From Bacteroidota bacterium (GTDB lineage Bacteria; Bacteroidota; Bacteroidia; Flavobacteriales; Weeksellaceae): DNA of 6,298 bases. The first letter of the stretch is position 1, and the number at the start of each line of letters is the position of its first letter. Position numbers and translations under genes: made by a program. The stretch spans positions 1 through 6,298 of the forward strand of contig JAFDZJ010000146.1 of assembly GCA_018266965.1 (NCBI GenBank), read 5' to 3'. The notes beneath the pieces are model-generated. The model saw only the letters and a list, made by a program, of their open reading frames with translations. It had not been told where the DNA came from and made no database searches. This document shows, one piece after another, positions 1 through 5,846 of the stretch.

Positions 1-85
1 AAGAAAAGCACTTTTGGATTACCTTAAGAAAAAAGATATCGCAAGATATAGAGCAATTATTGCTGAATTAGGATTAAGAAAATAA
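1..85 (+). CDS. rpsO: 30S ribosomal protein S15, C-terminal end (5' part outside window)
   Basis: Reading from base 2, the sequence gives 27 codons ending RYRAIIAELGLRK and a TAA stop at 83-85. The stretch RKALLDYLKKKDIARYRAII followed by AELGLRK is the typical C-terminus of bacterial S15, the primary 16S rRNA-binding protein that nucleates the platform of the small subunit. Only the last helix is present; the rest lies upstream of the window. A strong intrinsic terminator follows 22 bases after the stop, and pnp lies downstream on the same strand, matching the widespread rpsO-pnp gene order. Identification rests on a short but characteristic tail and on this synteny, and I consider it secure. 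Confidence 0.93.
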   Translation, partial: RKALLDYLKKKDIARYRAIIAELGLRK

Positions 86-107
86 TCTTTTCGCAACCAA
101 ACAACTT

Positions 108-139
108 AAAGCAACTCTCAACCGAGTTGCTTTTTTTAT
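108..139 (+). terminator. Intrinsic terminator of rpsO
   Basis: A perfect 7-bp stem, GCAACTC (111-117) with GAGTTGC (124-130) around the six-base loop TCAACC, is flanked by AAA (108-110) that can pair into the following run of seven Ts (131-137). A second long T-run follows (139-148). This is a textbook Rho-independent terminator, so most rpsO transcripts should stop here rather than run into pnp. Confidence 0.92.
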
Positions 140-286
140 TTTTTTTTAATTTCTGCAAAATATTTTTTCAGAAAAATAGTATAGTTTTGTTAAATTTAAC
201 CTGATGTGCATTTGTAATTATAAATTAAACTATTGAAAATGAATGTTATACACAAGCTTGAAAAAAAATTACCAATAAAATAATAA
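140..286. other. AT-rich intergenic stretch, no gene seen
   Basis: This is the first part of the 436-base gap between rpsO and pnp. The only possible reading frames are trivially short (for example a 14-codon frame from the ATG at 239). Two small patterns stand out: TAGTTTTG at 182-189, an exact match to the Bacteroidota -7 box TAnnTTTG but without a clear TTG box at the proper distance upstream, and the perfect 12-base palindrome GTTAAATTTAAC at 189-200 that abuts it. A single DnaA-box-like TTATACACA lies at 246-254. None of these can be given a function from sequence alone. Confidence 0.5.
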
Positions 287-388
287 GACGCAAAAAAAAT
301 CGAAGATTTTTAATTTTAACATCGTTTATAGCTTTGCGTCATAAAAATATTAAGCCTTTAAAAATTAGCTTATTGCGTCATTGCGTAA
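287..388. repeat. Decayed intergenic repeat with inverted GACGCAAA / TTTGCGTC ends
   Basis: GACGCAAA at 287-294 is exactly inverted as TTTGCGTC at 333-340, and two further tandem copies of the same unit follow: TTGCGTCA at 373-380 and TTGCGTAA at 381-388. Inside sits a hairpin, AAAAATC (295-301) and GATTTTT (305-311) around the triloop GAA. From memory, intergenic repeats built on 'cgcaaagacgcaaa' and its complement are scattered through flavobacterial genomes; this looks like a degenerate member, but I cannot confirm other copies from one window. A nominal reading frame over this segment (334-525) has no recognisable protein character and I do not call it a gene. Confidence 0.55.
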
Positions 389-441
389 AATATTCCCTAA
401 ATGAACAACAAGTTAGCAATATATTATATGTAGAAATTCCT

Positions 442-449
442 TACCTTTG
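442..449 (+). promoter_or_regulatory. Candidate pnp promoter -7 box (TACCTTTG)
   Basis: TACCTTTG matches the Bacteroidota housekeeping -7 consensus TAnnTTTG exactly. No good TTG -33 box lies 17-23 bases upstream; the nearest partial match, TTAG at 413-416, is a little too far. Transcription would start near 455-457 and leave a leader of about 65 bases before the pnp ATG. That leader contains the hairpin at 485-502. Confidence 0.55.
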
Positions 450-484
450 CCAACGAAAATTTAAAAAGATTAAATACATTAACT

Positions 485-502
485 GCACTCAATACGGAGT
501 GC
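485..502 (+). promoter_or_regulatory. Hairpin in the pnp 5' leader
   Basis: GCACTC (485-490) and GAGTGC (497-502) form a perfect 6-bp stem around the loop AATACG, ending 19 bases before the pnp start codon. No T-run follows, so it is not a terminator. In E. coli, pnp is autoregulated through a leader stem-loop cut by RNase III and then degraded by PNPase. A similar role here is inference only, since the E. coli hairpin is unrelated in sequence. Confidence 0.5.
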
Positions 503-521
503 CAAAAGACGAACAAAATTT

Positions 522-2675
522 ATGAATGTTCCACAAGCGATTATCGAAAAAATCCAGCTTAAAGATGGTAGAGAAATTACCATAGAAACTGGTAAACTAG
601 CCAAACAAGCCAACGGTTCTGTTGTTGTAAAATGTGGTGGTACCATGTTATTAGCAACAGTTGTAGCCAACAAAGAGGCAAATCCTGGGGTAGATTTTCT
701 ACCACTAACCGTAGATTATAGAGAAAAATTTTATGCGGGAGGAAAAATTCCTGGAAATTTCTTCCGTAGAGAAGCTAGACCTTCCGATGAAGAAATCCTA
801 ACCATGCGTTTGGTAGATAGAGTATTGCGTCCATTATTTCCAGAGGATTTTCATGCAGAAGTACAAGTGATGATTTCCCTAATTTCTTATGATAAAGAAG
901 TGATGCCAGAAACTCTTGCTGGTCTTGCTGCCTCTGCTGCAATTGCAATTACAGATATACCATTCAATGGACCTATGTCCGAAGTAAGAGTGGTAAGAAT
1001 TGATGGACAATTGAGCATTAATCCTAGTTTGGAAAATCTTGCAAAAGCAGATTTGGATATTATGGTAGGAGCTACCAAAGATTCAATTGTAATGGTAGAA
1101 GGCGAAATGAAAGAAATTTCTGAAGCCGAAATGATTGAAGCTATACAGTTTGCTCACGAAGAAATAAAAGTACAAGTAGAAGCACAAGAAAGATTAGCTG
1201 CTAAGATTGCTACCTCATTAGTAAAAAGAGAATATTGCCACGAAACTCATAACGAAGAAATCCGAGAAAAAGTTTGGAAAGAATGTTATGATAAAGTATA
1301 TGCTGTTGCCAAAACTCCTTCTGCAAAAGAAGAAAGACATGAGAAATTTGCAGCAGTATTGGAAGAGTTTTTGTCCCAATATTCCGAAGAAGAATTGGAA
1401 GTGGTAAAACCATTTGCAAAAGTATATTACCACGATGTGGAAAAAGAAGCCATGAGACAAATGATTTTGGAAGACAAAATTAGACTAGATGGTAGAGATC
1501 CTCAAACGATAAGACCAATTTGGTCAGAAATAGACTATTTGCCTGGTGCACATGGTTCTGCAATTTTTACAAGAGGCGAAACTCAATCACTTACCGCTGT
1601 TACATTGGGTTCTGTAAAAGACGCTAATATGGTAGATACAGTAGCCATCAATTACGACGAAAAATTCTTTTTACATTATAATTTCCCACCTTTTTCTACC
1701 GGAGAAGCAAGACCACTCAGAGGTACTTCCAGAAGAGAGGTTGGACACGGAAACCTTGCACAAAGAGCTTTGGCAAATATGATACCTGCCGAAAATCCTT
1801 ATACTATCCGTGTGGTATCGGATATTTTGGAATCCAATGGCTCATCTTCCATGGCTACTGTTTGTGCCGGAACATTAGCATTAATGGATGCTGGTGTACA
1901 AATTAAAAAACCAGTTTCCGGAATTGCTATGGGACTTATTACTGATCCAAAATCTGGTAAATTTACTGTACTTTCCGATATTTTGGGAGATGAAGATCAC
2001 CTAGGAGATATGGATTTCAAGGTAACAGGAACAGCAGACGGAATTACTGCCTGCCAAATGGATATAAAAATCCAAGGTCTGTCTATGGATATTATGAAAA
2101 CCGCCCTTAACCAAGCAAGAGAAGGAAGATTACATATCCTAAACGAAATCCTAAAAACTATTGACAAACCAAGAGCTGATGTAAAACCTCATGCTCCGAA
2201 AATGGAAGTTTTGGAAATTCCAAAAGATTTTATTGGTGCTGTTATCGGACCTGGTGGAAAAATTATCCAAGCCATGCAAAAAGATTTTGATACTGTAATC
2301 GCTATCGAAGAAATTGGAGAAATTGGTAGGATAGAAATTTCCGGTGTAAGTAGAGAAAATATTAATGCAACCATTGCAGCCATCAACGAAATTACTTTTG
2401 TACCTGTGGTAGGCGATGTCTATAAAGGAAAAGTTGTGAAAGTGATGGATTTTGGTGCTTTTGTGGCTATTGCCAAAGGTACTGAAGGTTTGTTACATAT
2501 TTCTGAAATAGAATGGAAAAGACTGGACAAAGTCCCTTACAAAGAAGGTGACGAAGTGGAAGTGAAATTTATGGGTTACGATGACCGTAAAAAAATGAAA
2601 CTTTCCAGGAAAGTACTTTTGCCAAGACCACCAAAACCGGAAGCAAAACCAAAAAATGATAATCCTGAAGCATAA
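522..2675 (+). CDS. pnp: Polyribonucleotide nucleotidyltransferase (PNPase)
   Basis: This is a cytoplasmic 3'-5' phosphorolytic exoribonuclease that degrades RNA to nucleoside diphosphates, normally as a homotrimeric ring. At 717 aa it is full length. Domains run in the usual order: first RNase PH core (about 15-145) with the aperture loop FFRR at 80-83; helical linker (about 235-310); second, catalytic RNase PH core (about 325-550) with the phosphate-site R404, R405, H409 and S441-S443 and the metal-binding acidic pair D490/D496 in LGDEDHLGD; KH domain (about 560-622) with the GPGG loop at 576-579; S1 domain (about 628-698); and a short proline/lysine-rich tail. By alignment from memory with E. 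coli PNPase, no key residue is missing. The ATG at 522 is preceded by an A-rich stretch without a Shine-Dalgarno, as is normal for Bacteroidota. A promoter candidate and leader hairpin lie upstream and an intrinsic terminator downstream, so it is probably monocistronic. Confidence 0.98.
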   Translation: MNVPQAIIEKIQLKDGREITIETGKLAKQANGSVVVKCGGTMLLATVVANKEANPGVDFLPLTVDYREKFYAGGKIPGNFFRREARPSDEEILTMRLVDRVLRPLFPEDFHAEVQVMISLISYDKEVMPETLAGLAASAAIAITDIPFNGPMSEVRVVRIDGQLSINPSLENLAKADLDIMVGATKDSIVMVEGEMKEISEAEMIEAIQFAHEEIKVQVEAQERLAAKIATSLVKREYCHETHNEEIREKVWKECYDKVYAVAKTPSAKEERHEKFAAVLEEFLSQYSEEELEVVKPFAKVYYHDVEKEAMRQMILEDKIRLDGRDPQTIRPIWSEIDYLPGAHGSAIFTRGETQSLTAVTLGSVKDANMVDTVAINYDEKFFLHYNFPPFSTGEARPLRGTSRREVGHGNLAQRALANMIPAENPYTIRVVSDILESNGSSSMATVCAGTLALMDAGVQIKKPVSGIAMGLITDPKSGKFTVLSDILGDEDHLGDMDFKVTGTADGITACQMDIKIQGLSMDIMKTALNQAREGRLHILNEILKTIDKPRADVKPHAPKMEVLEIPKDFIGAVIGPGGKIIQAMQKDFDTVIAIEEIGEIGRIEISGVSRENINATIAAINEITFVPVVGDVYKGKVVKVMDFGAFVAIAKGTEGLLHISEIEWKRLDKVPYKEGDEVEVKFMGYDDRKKMKLSRKVLLPRPPKPEAKPKNDNPEA

Positions 2676-2695
2676 AATTTTAGGTTAATTATAAC

Positions 2696-2730
2696 AAAAG
2701 ATTGTCCAATTGGGCAATCTTTTTTATTTT
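2696..2730 (+). terminator. Intrinsic terminator of pnp
   Basis: AAAAGATTGTCC (2696-2707) pairs with GGGCAATCTTTT (2712-2723) around the tetraloop AATT, with a single U-G wobble. The stem runs directly into a T-rich tract (2720-2730). It begins 20 bases after the pnp stop codon. Confidence 0.93.
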
Positions 2731-2909
2731 AAAATATGCGAAATCTTACAAAAAGAATACTGTATTGTTATATTCATCTTCATAATTTCCCAATAGTATC
2801 AATAACTATATCAATAGCTACTATTAAACATTCGTTTATATATAAGGCTAAATGTTTTTTAGCTAAATTTTATATTTAATTTTAACAAGTTATTAAATAT
2901 TGTCCAGCA
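2731..2909. other. Intergenic region between pnp and the convergent hydrolase gene
   Basis: No gene is visible here. The segment carries a tandem pair of near-identical 12-mers, TATCAATAACTA (2797-2808) and TATCAATAGCTA (2809-2820), overlapping a 7-bp inverted repeat AATAGTA (2792-2798) and TACTATT (2819-2825). A weak stem GCTAAA (2847-2852) / TTTAGC (2858-2863) lies about 50 bases past the stop codon of the minus-strand hydrolase gene. It lacks a convincing T-run on that strand, so no clear terminator for the hydrolase gene is seen. Confidence 0.5.
2797..2820. repeat. Tandem 12-base duplication
   Basis: Two directly adjacent 12-mers differ at one position only (A at 2805, G at 2817). With only two copies, this is more likely a slippage or duplication scar than a functional array. 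Confidence 0.6.
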
Positions 2910-4172
2910 TTACTTCTTTATAATCTGTTGAGTGATAATGGTATTTTGATTTTTATCTTTTAAGAATAACAGATATTTTCCTTTACTAAAATTACCAATA
3001 AAAATCTCGTTTCGTGATATTTTTTCATTTTTCAGTAACCTTCCAGAAGCATCTGTAATTTGGTAATACACAAGGTTTTCGCCTCCTTTTATATATAGGT
3101 AATCTTGAGTAGGATTGGGGAAAATGGTAGTTTTTATTTTGGGAGTTTCGTGAGTATTAAGGTTGTTAACTGCAATAGATTGAATGATGTTTTGAGTTTC
3201 TCCACATTTTTCCAAAGTTAATTTCACAGAAAAATTGCCGGTATTGTTGTATTGATGGATTGGTTCTTTTGAAGTAGAAGTTTGGCCATCGCCAAAATCC
3301 CAAAAATAATTAGGACCATCAAAGGAATAATTAGGTGTAAATTGAATTTTCATAGGCGAATTGACAACTGTATTATATGAAAAGTGTGCATCTAAATCAT
3401 ATTTTCCAACATTCCATTGTGCCATTTGGTTATAGACTACAACTTGTGTAGCTGCTCTTATTTGTGCTGCAACTACAGGATCCAAAGTTGAATTATAGGT
3501 AATAAGATTAGGGTTTTCTCTAAAAATAACGGTATAAAAAGCACAAGCAGCAGCATAGGAACCTTCCAAAGAAGGGTGGCTTTCGTCCGAAGAATACAAT
3601 TCTATTGATGGGAAATTTGTCCTAATGTATCTCCATACTGCTCCAACTGGCGATAGTATTGCTAGATTTTGGTTTGCCATCATTTCATAACGATTTCTGA
3701 TGGCATTGTCCATACCGATATAAGTACAAACAACTGGGTTAGAAGCACAATTAGAGGTGTCGCCATTTTTCCTGCCCCAAGTCATATAAAAAATAGTTTC
3801 AGCACAAGGGTTATAATGATTAATAAGCGAATCTAATTTTTTTGCATAGGGAAACATATTGGTATTCACATAGTTGTCTGGAAAAGAGGGGATTTGACTT
3901 TGTTCCTGCAAAACAACAAAATCCCAATTACCCTGCATGATTTTGGATTGCGAAATATTGTTTCCTGCATGTCCTTGTAGTGTATAACCTCCTGGCGTAT
4001 TGCTATCATACACAATATCATTTCCTGTAGAATTAGCAATATTTTTTATTAGGCTAGGTAGATTGTTCACTTCAGTATAACTATTTCCCAAAAAAAGAAC
4101 ATTTTTTGTTTTTTGTGAAAAAATATTACAATATAATATGCAGAAAATCAGCGAAATATATTTATACTTCAT
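2910..4172 (-). CDS. Secreted SGNH/GDSL-type hydrolase with PKD domain and T9SS type A sorting domain
   Basis: The product is a 420-aa cell-surface or secreted protein, probably an esterase or deacylase; the substrate is unknown. Order: signal peptide MKYKYISLIF... (about 1-19, likely cleavage FS|QK); SGNH catalytic domain (about 23-255) with block I LFLGNSYTE giving the candidate nucleophile S31, glycines G61/G62 as a possible oxyanion block, VVLQEQS (86-92) where classical SGNH enzymes carry GxND, and the D196-x-x-H199 block in DESHP; a PKD-like beta domain with WDFGDG at 291-296; and a C-terminal sorting domain (about 348-420) opening with IFPNP and ending in a lysine pair, for export by T9SS and possible anchoring to A-LPS. 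The ATG at 4172 is chosen over an upstream TTG at 4190 because it starts directly at the signal peptide. A TAAATTTG -7 box lies just upstream. It is divergent from the LolA-like gene and convergent with pnp. The SGNH fold and the sorting domain are clear; the specific activity is not. Confidence 0.88.
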   Translation of the reverse strand: MKYKYISLIFCILYCNIFSQKTKNVLFLGNSYTEVNNLPSLIKNIANSTGNDIVYDSNTPGGYTLQGHAGNNISQSKIMQGNWDFVVLQEQSQIPSFPDNYVNTNMFPYAKKLDSLINHYNPCAETIFYMTWGRKNGDTSNCASNPVVCTYIGMDNAIRNRYEMMANQNLAILSPVGAVWRYIRTNFPSIELYSSDESHPSLEGSYAAACAFYTVIFRENPNLITYNSTLDPVVAAQIRAATQVVVYNQMAQWNVGKYDLDAHFSYNTVVNSPMKIQFTPNYSFDGPNYFWDFGDGQTSTSKEPIHQYNNTGNFSVKLTLEKCGETQNIIQSIAVNNLNTHETPKIKTTIFPNPTQDYLYIKGGENLVYYQITDASGRLLKNEKISRNEIFIGNFSKGKYLLFLKDKNQNTIITQQIIKK

Positions 4173-4187
4173 TATATAATTTTGTTG

Positions 4188-4195
4188 CAAATTTA
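4188..4195 (-). promoter_or_regulatory. Candidate promoter -7 box of the SGNH hydrolase gene
   Basis: Read on the minus strand this is TAAATTTG, an exact match to TAnnTTTG. It lies 15 bases before the chosen ATG, so the transcript leader would be only about 9 bases. No good TTG -33 box is visible at the expected distance. Confidence 0.45.
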
Positions 4196-4241
4196 TTGAA
4201 AAAATGATATTTATTTTTTACTTAAATAAAAAATATTTCTG

Positions 4242-4249
4242 TATTTTTG
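4242..4249 (+). promoter_or_regulatory. Candidate promoter -7 box of the LolA-like/YvlD-like unit
   Basis: TATTTTTG matches TAnnTTTG and is followed by a leader of roughly 18 bases before the ATG at 4274. The -33 side is a T/A-rich stretch without a clear TTG. The match is less informative than elsewhere because the surroundings are so T-rich. Confidence 0.4.
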
Positions 4250-4273
4250 ATTTCTTGTTTTATTAAAATAATC

Positions 4274-4942
4274 ATGAAAAAACTTATAATATTAGCATTT
4301 ACTTTCTTGTTATTTCAAACTAATTTTGGGCAAACCGCAAAAGAAATTATCAATAAAAATATAGAGTTCTCTGGTGGACTAACCAATTGGAAATTACTGA
4401 ATTCCGTACAATTGCAAGGGAAAGTTATCTTGGGAGTCCAAGACGAATATCCTATAAAAATTTTTCAAGAAAGACCCAACCTTACCAAGACAGTCATCAT
4501 TATCGACAAAAAAGAAGTTCCTACTTCTGGCTACGATGGGAAAAAAGGCTACGATATGAATTTTGCCACCAACAAATTGGAAACTTATAAAGATTATGTT
4601 GCAGAAAATTTTGACAATGACTTTATAGACTGGGAAAACAAAGGCTTTTCTGCACAAGTATTGGGTAAAGAAAAAGTTGGAAATACGGAATGTTATAAAA
4701 TAGAACTAACAAAAAATATCAATAAAACTATTTATTTTTTTGATACCCAAAATTATAAATTATTAAAAGAAATAAAAAAAGAAGAAACACTACAATATTC
4801 TGATTACAAGAAAGTTGGAAATTTATTTTTCCCTTTCAGAATAGAAAGCAGTAGTCCCAAAAAAGATGGAGATTTTGTTATGATTTTCAATAAAATAGAA
4901 ATCAACAAAGTGTTCCCGGAAAATACATTTAAGTTTAATTAA
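4274..4942 (+). CDS. LolA-like 'outer membrane lipoprotein-sorting' family protein, exported
   Basis: This 222-aa protein starts with a clean signal peptide (MKKLIILAFTFLLFQTNFG, likely cleaved before Q20-T21). There is no lipobox cysteine, so it should be soluble in the periplasm. The mature part has the layout of the Bacteroidota LolA/LolB-fold family: an N-terminal helix AKEIINKNIEFSGG, a 'W..L.SV..QG' strand, the 'I..F.ERPN' strand, a 'YDGKKGYDMN' turn, 'VLGKEKVGNTECYKIELT', a 'YFFDTQNYKLLKE' strand, 'YSDYKKVGNLFFPFRIE', and an ending near 'FPENTFKFN'. Such proteins form an open beta-barrel that could hold a lipid or acyl chain; a true lipoprotein-carrier role is not shown. The ATG at 4274 is preferred to an in-frame TTG at 4247 because the signal peptide begins there. 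The next gene follows after 13 bases, so the two are probably co-transcribed. Family assignment is from remembered pattern. Confidence 0.75.
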   Translation: MKKLIILAFTFLLFQTNFGQTAKEIINKNIEFSGGLTNWKLLNSVQLQGKVILGVQDEYPIKIFQERPNLTKTVIIIDKKEVPTSGYDGKKGYDMNFATNKLETYKDYVAENFDNDFIDWENKGFSAQVLGKEKVGNTECYKIELTKNINKTIYFFDTQNYKLLKEIKKEETLQYSDYKKVGNLFFPFRIESSSPKKDGDFVMIFNKIEINKVFPENTFKFN

Positions 4943-4955
4943 TACCTACTAAAAC

Positions 4956-5309
4956 ATGAATTTTATAATAAAATTATTGGTAACTGCGGCTGTAGCCTTC
5001 GGACTTACTTATTTTTTATCTGGTGTTAGGTTTGATGATTTCAAAACAGCCTGTATTTTTGCAGTTGTACTTTCGGTGCTTAATGTTTTTGTAAAACCTA
5101 TTTTCAAAATTATTGGTTTCCCAATAACCATTATTACACTCGGATTTTTCTCACTGGTTATTAATACTATTATTACACTGATTGCAGATTATTTTGTAGA
5201 TGGTATGCATATCGATGGTTTTTGGTGGGCTTTTATTTTCAGTATTGCCTTGTCATTTTTCTCTTCTATTTTTGCTTCTATTTTTACAAGTTCCGAAGAA
5301 AAAAACTAA
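4956..5309 (+). CDS. Small four-helix membrane protein, YvlD / 'phage holin family 4' type (PF04020-like)
   Basis: This 117-aa integral inner-membrane protein has four predicted hydrophobic segments at about 3-22, 31-47, 53-79 and 89-111, and a short charged tail EEKN. The core 'VLNVFVKPIFKIIGFPITI' followed by 'TLGFFSLVINTIITLIADYFVDG' is the signature of the PF04020/YvlD family, where a conserved P-I-F/L stretch precedes 'P.TI.TLG.F.LVIN'. Databases call this family 'phage holin family 4', but members are common chromosomal genes outside prophages and their function is largely unknown, with some Gram-positive members in envelope-stress operons. No lysis genes lie nearby. It sits 13 bases after the LolA-like gene and probably shares its transcript. 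Its stop lies 2 bases from the stop of the convergent regulator gene. Confidence 0.85.
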   Translation: MNFIIKLLVTAAVAFGLTYFLSGVRFDDFKTACIFAVVLSVLNVFVKPIFKIIGFPITIITLGFFSLVINTIITLIADYFVDGMHIDGFWWAFIFSIALSFFSSIFASIFTSSEEKN

Positions 5310-5311
5310 TA

Positions 5312-5824
5312 CTAAGGTTCAAAACTCTCAAATTTTCCATTGTTATAAAATATTACAATTCTTTTGATTGTATTTTCTTGTTTATCAGCAAGTTGTATTT
5401 TTTGTAAATTTTCTTCATTTGCTAATCGTTGAGAATCGGCTGTATCAATTATATTTGATATTGGTTCAGGAATTTTTAATTTAGACGGACTTTGTGGGAC
5501 GATAGTATCTTCGGATTCTGTATTTCCAAAAATATCATCATCTATTAAAGAAAATAAATCGGGCAGGGAAGTAGTATTTTGTTTTTCATGTTCTGGCTCA
5601 GAATTTTCAGATTTCAGCATTGCACCCTCATTTTTTATAAGCCAATCCCATTCAATATCGGGGAATCTGTCCTTTACCTTAATCAAAAAATCCAATGAAG
5701 GTTTATTTCTTCCCGCTGTTATATGAGAAATAGAAGATCGTTGCACATCAATTTCATCAGCAAATTCAGATAAAGAAAATTTTGAATATTCTATAATTTT
5801 TGAAATTCTATCGTTTAAAGTCAT
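5312..5824 (-). CDS. XRE-family helix-turn-helix transcriptional regulator
   Basis: This 170-aa protein has an N-terminal Cro/CI-type DNA-binding domain (about 1-66). The helix-turn-helix is SLSEFADEIDVQRSSISHIT (17-36), followed by AGRNKPSLDFLIKV and a 'FPDIEWDWLIKNEGAM' closing helix. This domain is typical of a regulator group common in Flavobacteriia. The middle (about 72-150) is polar, acidic and low in complexity, probably a flexible linker. The last 18 residues, IKRIVIFYNNGKFESFEP, are a compact beta-rich motif that I believe recurs at the end of related regulators. There is no S24 peptidase or known ligand domain. The ATG at 5824 is chosen over an upstream in-frame TTG at 5887: the extra 21 residues would be hydrophobic, non-HTH sequence and would cover the promoter and operator-like repeats. 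It is convergent with the YvlD-like gene. Targets are unknown; autoregulation is likely. Confidence 0.85.
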   Translation of the reverse strand: MTLNDRISKIIEYSKFSLSEFADEIDVQRSSISHITAGRNKPSLDFLIKVKDRFPDIEWDWLIKNEGAMLKSENSEPEHEKQNTTSLPDLFSLIDDDIFGNTESEDTIVPQSPSKLKIPEPISNIIDTADSQRLANEENLQKIQLADKQENTIKRIVIFYNNGKFESFEP

Positions 5825-5846
5825 AGTATTAACAAATATCAATTGG

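Noticed and set aside
246..254. Exact DnaA box TTATACACA upstream of pnp
   Set aside because: It is a single isolated match, within chance expectation for a 6.3-kb AT-rich window.
334..525. 63-codon open frame before and overlapping the pnp start
   Set aside because: It starts inside the repeat element, has no recognisable protein features and runs into pnp; its codons cover the promoter and leader hairpin.
1210..1460. Two minus-strand open frames inside pnp
   Set aside because: They are antisense shadows of a fully conserved coding region, with Phe/Leu-rich products caused by AT-rich codons on the other strand.
2847..2863. Stem GCTAAA/TTTAGC as terminator of the SGNH hydrolase gene
   Set aside because: The 6-bp AT-rich stem has no proper T-run on the minus strand; too weak to call.
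4173..4190. Longer TTG start for the SGNH hydrolase gene
   Set aside because: It would add six residues before a normal signal peptide and overlap the -7 box; the ATG at 4172 fits better.
4247..4273. Longer TTG start for the LolA-like gene
   Set aside because: The signal peptide begins exactly at the ATG at 4274 (MKKLIIL), and the upstream codons overlap the promoter candidate.
5222..5407. 61-codon plus-strand frame across the YvlD/XRE junction
   Set aside because: It is a frame-shifted shadow of the YvlD-like gene continuing into antisense of the XRE gene, with no plausible protein character.
4956..5824. Prophage or lysis module suggested by a 'holin family' protein next to an XRE regulator
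   Set aside because: PF04020-type proteins are common chromosomal membrane proteins, and no endolysin, integrase, structural gene or attachment repeat is present.
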